From assembly GCF_900601905.1 (NCBI RefSeq), contig NZ_UWFA01000475.1, positions 248,001 to 312,000 on the forward strand: a stretch of DNA of 64,000 nt. Direction: 5' to 3'. The position numbers and the translations under genes were made by a program. The stretch is from Pseudomonas viridiflava (GTDB taxonomy: Bacteria > Pseudomonadota > Gammaproteobacteria > Pseudomonadales > Pseudomonadaceae). Shown piece after piece: positions 33,694-41,674 of this stretch. The notes beneath the pieces are model-generated. The model did not search any database, was not told the origin of the DNA, and was given only the letters and a program-made list of their open reading frames with translations. Numbering within the stretch: the first letter of the stretch is position 1; the number at the start of each line of letters is the position of its first letter.

Positions 33694-36222
33694 ATGACGC
33701 AAGTCACGGTGAAACAACTGGCCGATGAGGTCAAAACACCGGTAGAGCGCCTGTTGCAGCAGATGCGTGAGGCAGGTCTGCCGCACACCGCCGCCGAAGA
33801 ACATGTGACTGACAGTGAGAAGCAATCTTTGCTGACTCACTTGAAAAGCAGCCACAAGGCGAAAGTGGAAGAACCACGCAAGATTACGCTGCAGCGTAAA
33901 ACTACCAGCACCCTGCGTGTTGCTGGCAGCAAAAGCATCAGTGTTGAAGTACGCAAGAAAAAAGTATTCGTACAGCGTAGCCCGGAAGAAATCGAAGCCG
34001 AGCGCAAGCGTGAGATGGACGAGCGTCGTGCGGTAGAAAATGCTGCACGTCAGAAGGCTGAAGAAGAAGCCAAGCGTCGCGCCGAAGAAGAAGCGCGCAA
34101 CCAGCCTTCCGCTCCCGGCAACGCCGCTTCCGATGCAGTAGCCGCTCCGGCAGCTCCGGCGCCAGCTGCTCAGCAGCCTGTGCACGAAGCGCCAGCTGCT
34201 GCGCCAGCTCCTGCTCCGGCAGAAGCTCGCAAGCGTGACGAACAGCGTCGCCCGGACAAACCACGCAGCGACGACAGAAATGCTCGTGGCGGCGACGGCG
34301 ATCGCAAGAACGCCCCGCACCGTGCTTCTGTCAAAGAGAAAGCGCCAGCACCACGTGTTGCCCCGCGTACTACCGACGAAGAAAGCGATGGCTTCCGTCG
34401 CGGCGGTCGTGGCAAGGCCAAGCTCAAGAAGCGTAATGCTCACGGCTTCCAGAGCCCAACAGGTCCTCTGGTTCGTGACGTGAAAATTGGCGAGACCATC
34501 TCTGTCGGCGACCTGGCGCAACAAATGTCGGTCAAGGCAGCTGAGATCATCAAGTTCATGTTCAAGCTGGGCACCCCAGCCACCATCAACCAGGTACTGG
34601 ATCAGGAAACTGCCCAACTGGTTGCTGAAGAACTGGGCCACAAAGTGACGCTGGTCAGTGACACTGCTCTGGAAGATTCCCTGGCAGAATCGCTGAAGTT
34701 TGAAGGCGAGACGTTCTCCCGTGCTCCGGTTGTGACCGTAATGGGCCACGTTGACCACGGTAAGACTTCGCTGCTCGACTACATCCGTCGTGCCAAGGTT
34801 GCAGCAGGCGAAGCCGGCGGCATCACGCAGCACATCGGTGCATACCACGTTGAAACAGAACGCGGCATGGTCACCTTCCTCGACACCCCGGGTCACGCCG
34901 CGTTTACCGCAATGCGTGCCCGTGGTGCCAAGGCGACTGACATCGTGATTCTGGTCGTTGCGGCGGACGACGGCGTTATGCCGCAGACCATCGAGGCTGT
35001 TCAGCACGCCAAGGCTGCTGGTGTTCCTCTGGTGGTTGCAGTGAACAAGATCGACAAGCCGGGCGCTGATCTCGATCGCATCCGTAGCGAGTTGTCGGTT
35101 CACGGCGTGACGTCCGAAGAGTGGGGCGGTGATACACCTTTCGTTTCGGTCTCCGCGAAGATGGGTACCGGCGTAGACGATCTGCTGGAAGCTGTATTGC
35201 TTCAAGCTGAAGTACTGGAACTCAAGGCGACTCCATCGGCCCCTGGTCGCGGTGTTGTCGTCGAGTCCCGTCTGGACAAAGGTCGTGGCCCCGTGGCGAC
35301 GGTTCTGGTTCAGGACGGTACGCTGCGTCAAGGCGACATGGTTCTGGTCGGTTCGAACTTCGGCCGTATCCGCGCCATGCTCGACGAGAACGGCAAGCCA
35401 ATCAAGGAAGCAGGTCCATCGATTCCGGTCGAGATCCTGGGTCTTGACGGCACGCCGGATGCGGGCGACGAGATGAGCGTGATGACTGACGAGAAAAAGG
35501 CGCGTGAAGTCGCCATGTTCCGTCAGGGCAGATTCCGCGAAGTCAAATTGGCTCGTGCTCACGCTGGCAAGCTTGAAAACATCTTCGAGAACATGGGCCA
35601 GGAAGAGAAGAAGACGCTTAACATCGTCCTCAAATCCGACGTTCGTGGCTCGCTCGAAGCTCTGCAGGGTGCCTTGGGCGGCCTGGGTAACGACGAAGTG
35701 CAAGTGCGTGTGGTCGGTGGCGGTGTCGGTGGTATCACCGAGAGCGACGCTAACCTGGCGCTGGCTTCGAACGCTGTATTGTTCGGCTTCAACGTGCGTG
35801 CCGACGCTGGTGCTCGCAAGATCGTCGAGCAGGAAGGTCTGGATATGCGTTACTACAACGTGATCTACGACATCATCGAAGACGTCAAGAAAGCCCTCAC
35901 CGGTATGCTTGGCAGCGACGTTCGGGAGAACATCCTGGGTATCGCCGAAGTCCGCGATGTATTCCGTTCGCCGAAATTCGGTGCGATTGCTGGCTGTATG
36001 GTTATCGAAGGTAACGTACACCGTAACCGTCCAATCCGCGTACTGCGTGAAGACATCGTTATCTTCGAAGGCGAGCTGGAATCCCTGCGTCGCTTCAAGG
36101 ATGACGCTTCCGAAGTTCGTGCAGGCATGGAATGCGGTATCGGCGTCAAGAGCTACAACGACGTCAAGGTCGGTGACAAGATCGAAGTCTTCGAGAAGGT
36201 CCAAGTGGCTCGCAGCCTTTAA
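33694..36222 (+). CDS. infB: Translation initiation factor IF-2
   Basis: IF-2 is the GTPase that brings fMet-tRNA to the 30S subunit. The 842-residue protein has an N-terminal IF2_N helix bundle, a long charged linker of Arg, Lys, Glu, Ala and Pro (about 100-250), a second IF2_N domain, the G domain with GHVDHGKT, DTPGH and NKID, and the C-terminal tRNA-binding domains. Start MTQVTVKQLADEV, 27 bases after nusA. Shorter forms from internal starts are known in other bacteria; I could not settle one here. Confidence 0.97.
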   Translation: MTQVTVKQLADEVKTPVERLLQQMREAGLPHTAAEEHVTDSEKQSLLTHLKSSHKAKVEEPRKITLQRKTTSTLRVAGSKSISVEVRKKKVFVQRSPEEIEAERKREMDERRAVENAARQKAEEEAKRRAEEEARNQPSAPGNAASDAVAAPAAPAPAAQQPVHEAPAAAPAPAPAEARKRDEQRRPDKPRSDDRNARGGDGDRKNAPHRASVKEKAPAPRVAPRTTDEESDGFRRGGRGKAKLKKRNAHGFQSPTGPLVRDVKIGETISVGDLAQQMSVKAAEIIKFMFKLGTPATINQVLDQETAQLVAEELGHKVTLVSDTALEDSLAESLKFEGETFSRAPVVTVMGHVDHGKTSLLDYIRRAKVAAGEAGGITQHIGAYHVETERGMVTFLDTPGHAAFTAMRARGAKATDIVILVVAADDGVMPQTIEAVQHAKAAGVPLVVAVNKIDKPGADLDRIRSELSVHGVTSEEWGGDTPFVSVSAKMGTGVDDLLEAVLLQAEVLELKATPSAPGRGVVVESRLDKGRGPVATVLVQDGTLRQGDMVLVGSNFGRIRAMLDENGKPIKEAGPSIPVEILGLDGTPDAGDEMSVMTDEKKAREVAMFRQGRFREVKLARAHAGKLENIFENMGQEEKKTLNIVLKSDVRGSLEALQGALGGLGNDEVQVRVVGGGVGGITESDANLALASNAVLFGFNVRADAGARKIVEQEGLDMRYYNVIYDIIEDVKKALTGMLGSDVRENILGIAEVRDVFRSPKFGAIAGCMVIEGNVHRNRPIRVLREDIVIFEGELESLRRFKDDASEVRAGMECGIGVKSYNDVKVGDKIEVFEKVQVARSL

Positions 36223-36294
36223 GTCGCGAGCTAGAAGAGCCATGGCAGGTCGTAGCATGCAAATGCCGCAGTTCCTGTCATGGGCTCAACACGC

Positions 36295-36328
36295 AACGCC
36301 CGGTCCGACTTCTGTCAGGCCGGGCGTT
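36295..36328 (+). other. Intra-operon hairpin between infB and rbfA
   Basis: AACGCCCGG and CCGGGCGTT form a nine-base stem with a 16-base loop in the 160-base infB-rbfA gap. No long T-run follows, so partial termination or mRNA processing is more likely than a full stop. Confidence 0.45.
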
Positions 36329-36382
36329 TGCCGCTTTCAGACCGCGAGGGTTTTGTCCCCGGTCAGTATCAGGTAGCAAACC

Positions 36383-36796
36383 ATGGCAAAAGAATATAGC
36401 CGTACCCAACGTATTGGCGATCAGATGCAGCGCGAGCTGGCTCAACTGATCCGTCGCGAAATCAAAGATCCGCGCGTCGGTCTGGTCACCATCACAGCGG
36501 TGGATGTCAGCCGCGACGTGGGGCACGCCAAGATCTTCATGACCGTAATGGGTCAGGACAGCGCAGAAGAAATTGCTCAGACCATCAAGGTGCTCAACGC
36601 CGCCGCAGGCTTCCTGCGTATGCAACTGGCCCGTGAAATGAAGCTGCGCAGCGTTCCGCAACTGCACTTCCACTACGACGAAAGCGTCGTGCGTGGCGCT
36701 CATCTTTCAGCATTGATCGAGCGTGCTGTTGCCGAAGACGGTCAGCACCCGGCTGACGCGCCACAAAGCGCCAAGCCAGACAGCACCGAGGAGTAA
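36383..36796 (+). CDS. rbfA: 30S ribosome-binding factor RbfA
   Basis: RbfA binds immature 30S subunits, is needed for 16S rRNA 5'-end processing and is important in the cold. The 137-residue KH-like protein starts MAKEYSRTQRIGDQMQRELA and has the conserved IKDPRVGLVTITAVDVSRD. It ends three bases before truB. Confidence 0.96.
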   Translation: MAKEYSRTQRIGDQMQRELAQLIRREIKDPRVGLVTITAVDVSRDVGHAKIFMTVMGQDSAEEIAQTIKVLNAAAGFLRMQLAREMKLRSVPQLHFHYDESVVRGAHLSALIERAVAEDGQHPADAPQSAKPDSTEE

Positions 36797-36799
36797 AGG

Positions 36800-37717
36800 G
36801 TGGCTCAGGTCAAGCGTATACGCCGCAACGTCAGCGGGATCATTCTGCTCGACAAGCCGCTGGGCTTCACGTCCAATGCCGCCTTGCAAAAGGTGCGTTG
36901 GTTGCTCAACGCCGAAAAGGCCGGGCACACCGGCAGCCTCGACCCATTGGCCAGTGGTGTTCTGCCACTATGCTTTGGCGAGGCCACCAAGTTCTCGCAA
37001 TACCTGCTCGATTCCGACAAGTCCTACGAGACCCTGGCGCAGCTGGGCAAGACCACCACCACCGGCGACGCCGAAGGTGAGGTTTTGCAGATCCGCCCGG
37101 TGACCGTTGGTCGTGCCGATATCGAGGCTGCCCTGCCGCATTTTCGCGGAGAAATCAGTCAGATACCGCCGATGTACTCGGCGCTCAAGCGTGATGGCCA
37201 GCCTCTCTACAAGCTGGCCCGGGCCGGGGAAGTAGTGGAGCGCGAGCCTCGTTCTGTTACTATTGCGCGCCTGGAATTGCTTGAGTGTGACGCCGATACC
37301 GCGCGCCTCTCGGTCGATTGCACCAAAGGTACTTATATACGTACCCTGGTTGAGGATATCGGTGAGAAACTGGGCTGCGGCGCTTATGTTGCGCAGCTAC
37401 GCCGGACTCAGGCAGGTCCTTTCAGTTTGGCCCAGACGGTTACGCTGGAAGAACTGGAAGCGGTACACGCCGAAGGCGGTAATGAAGCAGTCGATCGATT
37501 CCTGATGCCTTCGGACAGCGGCTTGCAGCATTGGCCATTGCTACAGTTTTCGGAACACAGTTCGTTTTACTGGTTGCATGGTCAACCGGTAAGAGCCCCG
37601 GACGCGCCGCAGTTCGGCATGGTTCGGGTGCAGGATCACAACGGTCGCTTCATCGGTATCGGTGAAGTGAGCGAAGACGGGCGGATCGCGCCACGTCGCT
37701 TGATTCGGTCAGAATGA
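36800..37717 (+). CDS. truB: tRNA pseudouridine-55 synthase TruB
   Basis: TruB makes pseudouridine 55 in the T-loop of tRNAs. The 305-residue protein has the catalytic Asp48 in AGHTGSLDPLASGVLP and the KGTYIRTLVEDIG motif; the C-terminal PUA-like domain completes it. The start is GTG 36800, with GAGGAG overlapping the end of rbfA. Co-transcribed with rbfA. Confidence 0.97.
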   Translation: MAQVKRIRRNVSGIILLDKPLGFTSNAALQKVRWLLNAEKAGHTGSLDPLASGVLPLCFGEATKFSQYLLDSDKSYETLAQLGKTTTTGDAEGEVLQIRPVTVGRADIEAALPHFRGEISQIPPMYSALKRDGQPLYKLARAGEVVEREPRSVTIARLELLECDADTARLSVDCTKGTYIRTLVEDIGEKLGCGAYVAQLRRTQAGPFSLAQTVTLEELEAVHAEGGNEAVDRFLMPSDSGLQHWPLLQFSEHSSFYWLHGQPVRAPDAPQFGMVRVQDHNGRFIGIGEVSEDGRIAPRRLIRSE

Positions 37718-37866
37718 CCGGACCCGTGCAGTCAGGTTTCCTGGCTGAACGGTATGAGGATGGCTGTTAACAGGCACGGTCATTCCTCCCTTTGAATACG
37801 AGAGTTTGCTCTCGGCCTGTTGAAATCGTCTCCCCGGAGCGGTTTCCCGAAATAAGGATTGCCCAC

Positions 37867-38136
37867 ATGGCACTCAGCGTTGAAGAAAAAGCTCAGATCG
37901 TAACCGACTACCAGCAAGCTGTTGGTGATACTGGTTCGCCAGAAGTGCAAGTTGCACTGCTGACCGCCAACATCAACAAACTGCAAGGCCACTTCAAGGC
38001 CAACGGTAAGGACCACCACTCGCGTCGTGGTCTGATCCGTATGGTAAACCAGCGTCGCAAGCTGCTGGATTACCTGAAAGGTAAGGACGTTAGCCGTTAC
38101 AGCGCCCTGATCGGTCGTCTGGGTCTGCGTCGCTAA
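37867..38136 (+). CDS. rpsO: 30S ribosomal protein S15
   Basis: The 89-residue primary binder of the 16S central domain. It starts MALSVEEKAQIVTDYQQAVG at ATG 37867 and has the conserved HSRRGLIRMVNQRRKLLDYL. The longer 5' frame is rejected. The 149-base leader holds a small hairpin (CGAGAG/CTCTCG near 37799-37814); S15 often represses its own translation through leader structure, but I cannot identify the site. Confidence 0.97.
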   Translation: MALSVEEKAQIVTDYQQAVGDTGSPEVQVALLTANINKLQGHFKANGKDHHSRRGLIRMVNQRRKLLDYLKGKDVSRYSALIGRLGLRR

Positions 38137-38148
38137 TAACGACTCGGA

Positions 38149-38214
38149 TAGAGGTTGGTTGTCTGTCGTGGCTCGCCAGTGGTTTTGGCGAGTCTGGCAG
38201 GCTCCCAGCCTCTA
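38149..38214 (+). promoter_or_regulatory. Long stem-loop in the pnp leader (possible RNase III site)
   Basis: TAGAGGTTGG pairs with CCAGCCTCTA (one G-U pair), and an inner stem CTCGCCA/TGGCGAG stands at its top, together a long imperfect hairpin between rpsO and pnp. In E. coli a similar hairpin is cut by RNase III and lets PNPase destabilise its own mRNA. Confidence 0.6.
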
Positions 38215-38308
38215 GTTGCATCTGGACTGTCGTGGGGCCGATTCCCCGCACTGCCCAAGAATTCGCAAGAAACCAGTTCCCCAAGAGCCACAAAGAAGGT
38301 AGGAAACC

Positions 38309-40414
38309 GTGAACCCGGTAATCAAGAAATTTCAATTCGGTCAATCGACCGTAACCCTCGAGACTGGCCGTATTGCCCGTCAAGCTTCGGGTGCTGTATT
38401 GGTCACCGTTGACGACGACGTCACCGTTCTCGTGACTGTGGTCGGCGCCAAGACAGCAGACCCAAGCAAAGGCTTCTTCCCCCTTTCCGTGCACTACCAG
38501 GAAAAAACCTACGCTGCAGGTAAAATCCCTGGTGGCTTCTTCAAGCGTGAAGGCCGTCCTTCCGAAAAAGAAACCCTGACTTCGCGCCTGATCGACCGTC
38601 CGATCCGTCCGCTGTTTCCAGAAGGTTTCATGAACGAAGTGCAGGTTGTCTGCACCGTCGTTTCCACCAGCAAGAAAACCGATCCGGACGTCGCTGCGAT
38701 GATCGGTACTTCGGCTGCCCTGGCGATCTCTGGCATCCCTTTCGATGGCCCGATCGGCGCTGCGCGCGTTGCCTTCCACGAAAGCACCGGCTACCTGCTG
38801 AACCCGAACTACGAACAACTCAAGGCTTCGAGCCTGGATATGGTTGTTGCCGGTACGTCGGAAGCCGTGTTGATGGTTGAATCGGAAGCCAAAGAGCTGA
38901 CCGAAGACCAGATGCTGGGCGCTGTACTGTTTGCTCATGACGAGTTCCAGGTCGTGATCAACGCCATCAAAGAGCTGGCTGCTGAAGCTGCCAAGCCGAC
39001 GTGGGCATGGGAAGCCAAACCAGAAGCCACCGCGCTGCTGGGTGCCATCCGTTCCGAGTTCGGCGACGCGATTTCCCAGGCTTACACCATCACCGTCAAG
39101 GCTGATCGTTATGCACGCCTGGGCGAGCTGAAAGACCAGATCGTTGCCAAACTGTCCGGTGAAGAAGGCCAGCCGACTTCCAGCGAAGTCAAAGCTGCTT
39201 TCGGCGAAATCGAATACCGCACCGTGCGCGAGAACATCGTGAACGGCAAGCCGCGTATCGACGGCCGTGACACCCGCACTGTTCGTCCGCTGAACATCGA
39301 AGTTGGTGTTCTGCCGAAGACTCACGGTTCGGCGCTGTTCACCCGTGGTGAAACTCAGGCACTGGTTGTCGCGACGCTGGGTACTGCCCGTGACGCTCAG
39401 CTGCTGGACACCCTGGAAGGCGAGAAGAAAGACCCGTTCATGCTGCACTACAACTTCCCTCCGTTCTCGGTAGGTGAGTGCGGTCGCATGGGTGGCGCTG
39501 GTCGTCGTGAAATCGGTCACGGCCGTCTGGCTCGTCGTTCGGTTCAGGCCATGCTGCCTGCTGCCGACGTGTTCCCGTACACCATCCGTATCGTTTCGGA
39601 AATCACCGAGTCCAACGGTTCCAGCTCCATGGCTTCGGTCTGCGGCGCATCCCTGGCACTGATGGACGCTGGCGTACCGATGAAAGCACCGGTTGCCGGT
39701 ATCGCGATGGGTCTGGTTAAAGAAGGCGAGAAGTTCGCCATCCTGACCGACATCCTGGGCGACGAAGATCACCTGGGCGACATGGACTTCAAAGTAGCCG
39801 GTACCGCCAAAGGTGTTACCGCGCTGCAGATGGACATCAAGATCAAAGGCATCACCGAAGAAATCATGGAAATCGCTCTGGGCCAAGCCCTGGAAGCGCG
39901 CCTGAACATCCTCGGCCAGATGAACCAGATCATTGGTCAGTCGCGCACCGAACTGTCGGAAAATGCTCCGACCATGATCGCGATGAAAATCGACACCGAC
40001 AAAATCCGTGATGTCATCGGTAAAGGCGGCGCGACCATCCGTGCGATCTGTGAAGAAACCAAAGCTTCGATCGACATCGAAGACGACGGCTCGATCAAGA
40101 TCTTCGGCGAAACCAAGGAAGCAGCTGAAGCTGCACGTCAGCGCGTTCTGGGTATCACCGCTGAAGCAGAGATCGGCAAGATCTACGTCGGCAAGGTTGA
40201 GCGCATCGTCGATTTCGGCGCATTCGTGAACATCCTGCCGGGCAAAGACGGCCTGGTTCACATATCCATGCTGAGCGACGCTCGCGTTGAGAAAGTGACT
40301 GACATCTTGAAAGAAGGTCAGGAAGTTGAAGTACTGGTACTGGACGTGGACAACCGCGGCCGTATCAAGCTGTCGATCAAAGACGTAGCTGCTGCGAAAG
40401 CATCGGGCGTCTAA
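38309..40414 (+). CDS. pnp: Polyribonucleotide nucleotidyltransferase (PNPase)
   Basis: PNPase degrades RNA 3' to 5' using phosphate and is part of the degradosome. The 701-residue protein has two RNase PH domains (about 10-140 and 315-450) around a helical domain, then KH (DVIGKGGATIRAI near 565) and S1 (about 620-690). The start codon is GTG 38309, with AAGGTAGG upstream. It ends the rimP-pnp cluster and is followed by a strong terminator. Confidence 0.98.
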   Translation: MNPVIKKFQFGQSTVTLETGRIARQASGAVLVTVDDDVTVLVTVVGAKTADPSKGFFPLSVHYQEKTYAAGKIPGGFFKREGRPSEKETLTSRLIDRPIRPLFPEGFMNEVQVVCTVVSTSKKTDPDVAAMIGTSAALAISGIPFDGPIGAARVAFHESTGYLLNPNYEQLKASSLDMVVAGTSEAVLMVESEAKELTEDQMLGAVLFAHDEFQVVINAIKELAAEAAKPTWAWEAKPEATALLGAIRSEFGDAISQAYTITVKADRYARLGELKDQIVAKLSGEEGQPTSSEVKAAFGEIEYRTVRENIVNGKPRIDGRDTRTVRPLNIEVGVLPKTHGSALFTRGETQALVVATLGTARDAQLLDTLEGEKKDPFMLHYNFPPFSVGECGRMGGAGRREIGHGRLARRSVQAMLPAADVFPYTIRIVSEITESNGSSSMASVCGASLALMDAGVPMKAPVAGIAMGLVKEGEKFAILTDILGDEDHLGDMDFKVAGTAKGVTALQMDIKIKGITEEIMEIALGQALEARLNILGQMNQIIGQSRTELSENAPTMIAMKIDTDKIRDVIGKGGATIRAICEETKASIDIEDDGSIKIFGETKEAAEAARQRVLGITAEAEIGKIYVGKVERIVDFGAFVNILPGKDGLVHISMLSDARVEKVTDILKEGQEVEVLVLDVDNRGRIKLSIKDVAAAKASGV

Positions 40415-40437
40415 TCAGCAGGCTCAGCCTGGCAATG

Positions 40438-40467
40438 AAAAAAGGATCCTTCGGGATCCTTTTTTTA
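40438..40467 (+). terminator. Terminator of pnp
   Basis: AAAAAAGGATCC and GGATCCTTTTTTT form a perfect stem with a short TTCG-type loop and a seven-base T-run. Confidence 0.93.
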
Positions 40468-40583
40468 TGAGTGTAATTAATAGGTTACGGAACTATTGTC
40501 GGCTGCTGGCAAAGCATGCATCTTGCACGTGGCGGTTTGGACGAACGGGCAATCTGCACGATTCCGTAAAACCGGATATTTCT

Positions 40584-40596
40584 TAACTTATTGATT
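40584..40596 (-). promoter_or_regulatory. IHF binding site upstream of the BON gene
   Basis: The minus strand reads AATCAATAAGTTA, an exact match to WATCAAnnnnTTR. It is 55-67 bases upstream of the predicted sigma-54 start site, a usual place for the DNA bend that brings an enhancer protein to the promoter. Confidence 0.6.
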
Positions 40597-40624
40597 AATA
40601 AGGTTTTTATTTGCATCCAGAAAC

Positions 40625-40640
40625 TGGCACAGCGCTTGCG
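40625..40640 (+). promoter_or_regulatory. Sigma-54 promoter of the BON-domain gene
   Basis: TGGCAC-N5-TTGC gives the -24 GG (40626-40627) and -12 GC (40638-40639) with the required 10 bases between. The predicted start is near 40651, 55 bases before the ATG. Confidence 0.8.
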
Positions 40641-40705
40641 ATATATACCAGTAACCCTGCAGCCACTCGCTGGTGCAGATTCTGAGAAAAACAGGAGTTA
40701 CTCGT

Positions 40706-41059
40706 ATGAAGAAGTTCGCTATCGCTGCTGCCACCGCTACTGCCCTGACTCTGACCATGGCCAACGCTGCCTTCGCTCAGACCTCTGCTCAGGCTCCAAT
40801 GGTGCTGGCCGCCAACACCACTACTCAAGAAGTGAAAGAAGACACTTCTGACACCTGGATCACCACCAAAGTCAAAGCAGACCTGCTGACTGAAAAAGGC
40901 ATCCCAGGTTCGGACATCAAGGTTGAGACCAACAAAGGCGTGGTTTCCCTGTCCTCCATGGTCAAAGTGACCGAAGCTCAGAAAACCACCGCCGTGAACA
41001 TCACCAAGAAAATCAAAGGTGTGAAAGACGTTTCGGCTGCTGGCCTGAAAGCTGAGTAA
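40706..41059 (+). CDS. Periplasmic BON-domain protein
   Basis: The 117-residue product has a clear signal peptide (MKKFAIAAATATALTLTMAN, then AAFA, cleavage near 24) and one BON domain (about 50-117; DTWITTKVKADLLTEKGIPG), the lipid-binding fold of OsmY-type envelope stress proteins. ATG 40706 has AGGAG upstream. It stands alone after pnp, with a sigma-54 promoter, an IHF site and its own terminator. Role in envelope stress is inferred from the family; the sigma-54 link points to nitrogen, carbon or other activator-dependent control. Confidence 0.88.
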   Translation: MKKFAIAAATATALTLTMANAAFAQTSAQAPMVLAANTTTQEVKEDTSDTWITTKVKADLLTEKGIPGSDIKVETNKGVVSLSSMVKVTEAQKTTAVNITKKIKGVKDVSAAGLKAE

Positions 41060-41148
41060 CTAATACTCAACGCTGAACGAGAAAGGGTCAGCTGTACTGC
41101 AGCTGATCCAGGGAAGGTTCATGCGAAGGTCACAAGGATGTGACCATT

Positions 41149-41179
41149 AAAAGCCCCGGCGGAGACGTCGGGGCTTTTT
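41149..41179 (+). terminator. Terminator of the BON-domain gene
   Basis: AAAAGCCCCG and CGGGGCTTTTT form a stem with a GC-rich loop and a T-run, about 90 bases past the stop codon. Confidence 0.88.
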
Positions 41180-41254
41180 CTATGGCACTTGTTATGTCTG
41201 CAGGTGATCGCCCGTCGTCCAGACGCCGCGCTGTCGAGCAGCAAACAGGGTTCC

Positions 41255-41342
41255 GTAAGAGCGGCTTTAGCCGCGAAGATGTTGGCGTATACGCGGTATC
41301 TTCATCGTCAGCACCATCGCTCGCGGCTAAAGCCGCTCCTAC
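41255..41342. repeat. REP doublet, GCGGCTTTAGCCGC type
   Basis: The left arm AGAGCGGCTTTAGCCGCGA and the right arm TCGCGGCTAAAGCCGCTCCT are inverted, about 45 bases apart. Each arm itself folds through GGCTTTAGCC. It lies between the BON gene and the convergent DUF2845 gene and is a different REP subtype from the others in the window. Confidence 0.88.
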
Positions 41343-41364
41343 GAGGTCAGCGCTGTGTCAGCAA

Positions 41365-41670
41365 TCACCGACCCCGCTGGCTATCAATCCTTACCAGCCG
41401 GCCGCCTTCGAACCTCAGGTATTGATACATTCCATGATCAGGGCCGTAGATCCACTCTTCGATCCGCACCTGTTCGGATCGTCGATAGTCGCCGCTGAAG
41501 GTTTCCTTGGAGCCAATCACTTCCTGGCTGATCGGCGTCCCGCACTTTTGCTGGACCTCAAACGCCCGGTCGCCGTCACTGATCAGCTGGCTTCCGCAGC
41601 GAAGTGTTGCCGCCCCGGCGGTGCCGCACAGGGTGGTCAGAGTCAGACACAGAAACAAACGCATGCGCAT
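41365..41670 (-). CDS. DUF2845 family secreted protein
   Basis: A 101-residue protein with a signal peptide (MRMRLFLCLTLTTLCGTAGA, cleavage near 20) and the short DUF2845 fold: LRCGSQLISDGD, two further features KCGTP and EEWIYG, ending in a strand-rich region. Two cysteines of the mature part may pair. Function unknown. It starts four bases after the stop of the large DUF748 gene, so the two form an operon. Confidence 0.82.
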   Translation of the reverse strand: MRMRLFLCLTLTTLCGTAGAATLRCGSQLISDGDRAFEVQQKCGTPISQEVIGSKETFSGDYRRSEQVRIEEWIYGPDHGMYQYLRFEGGRLVRIDSQRGR

Positions 41671-41674
41671 GGGC

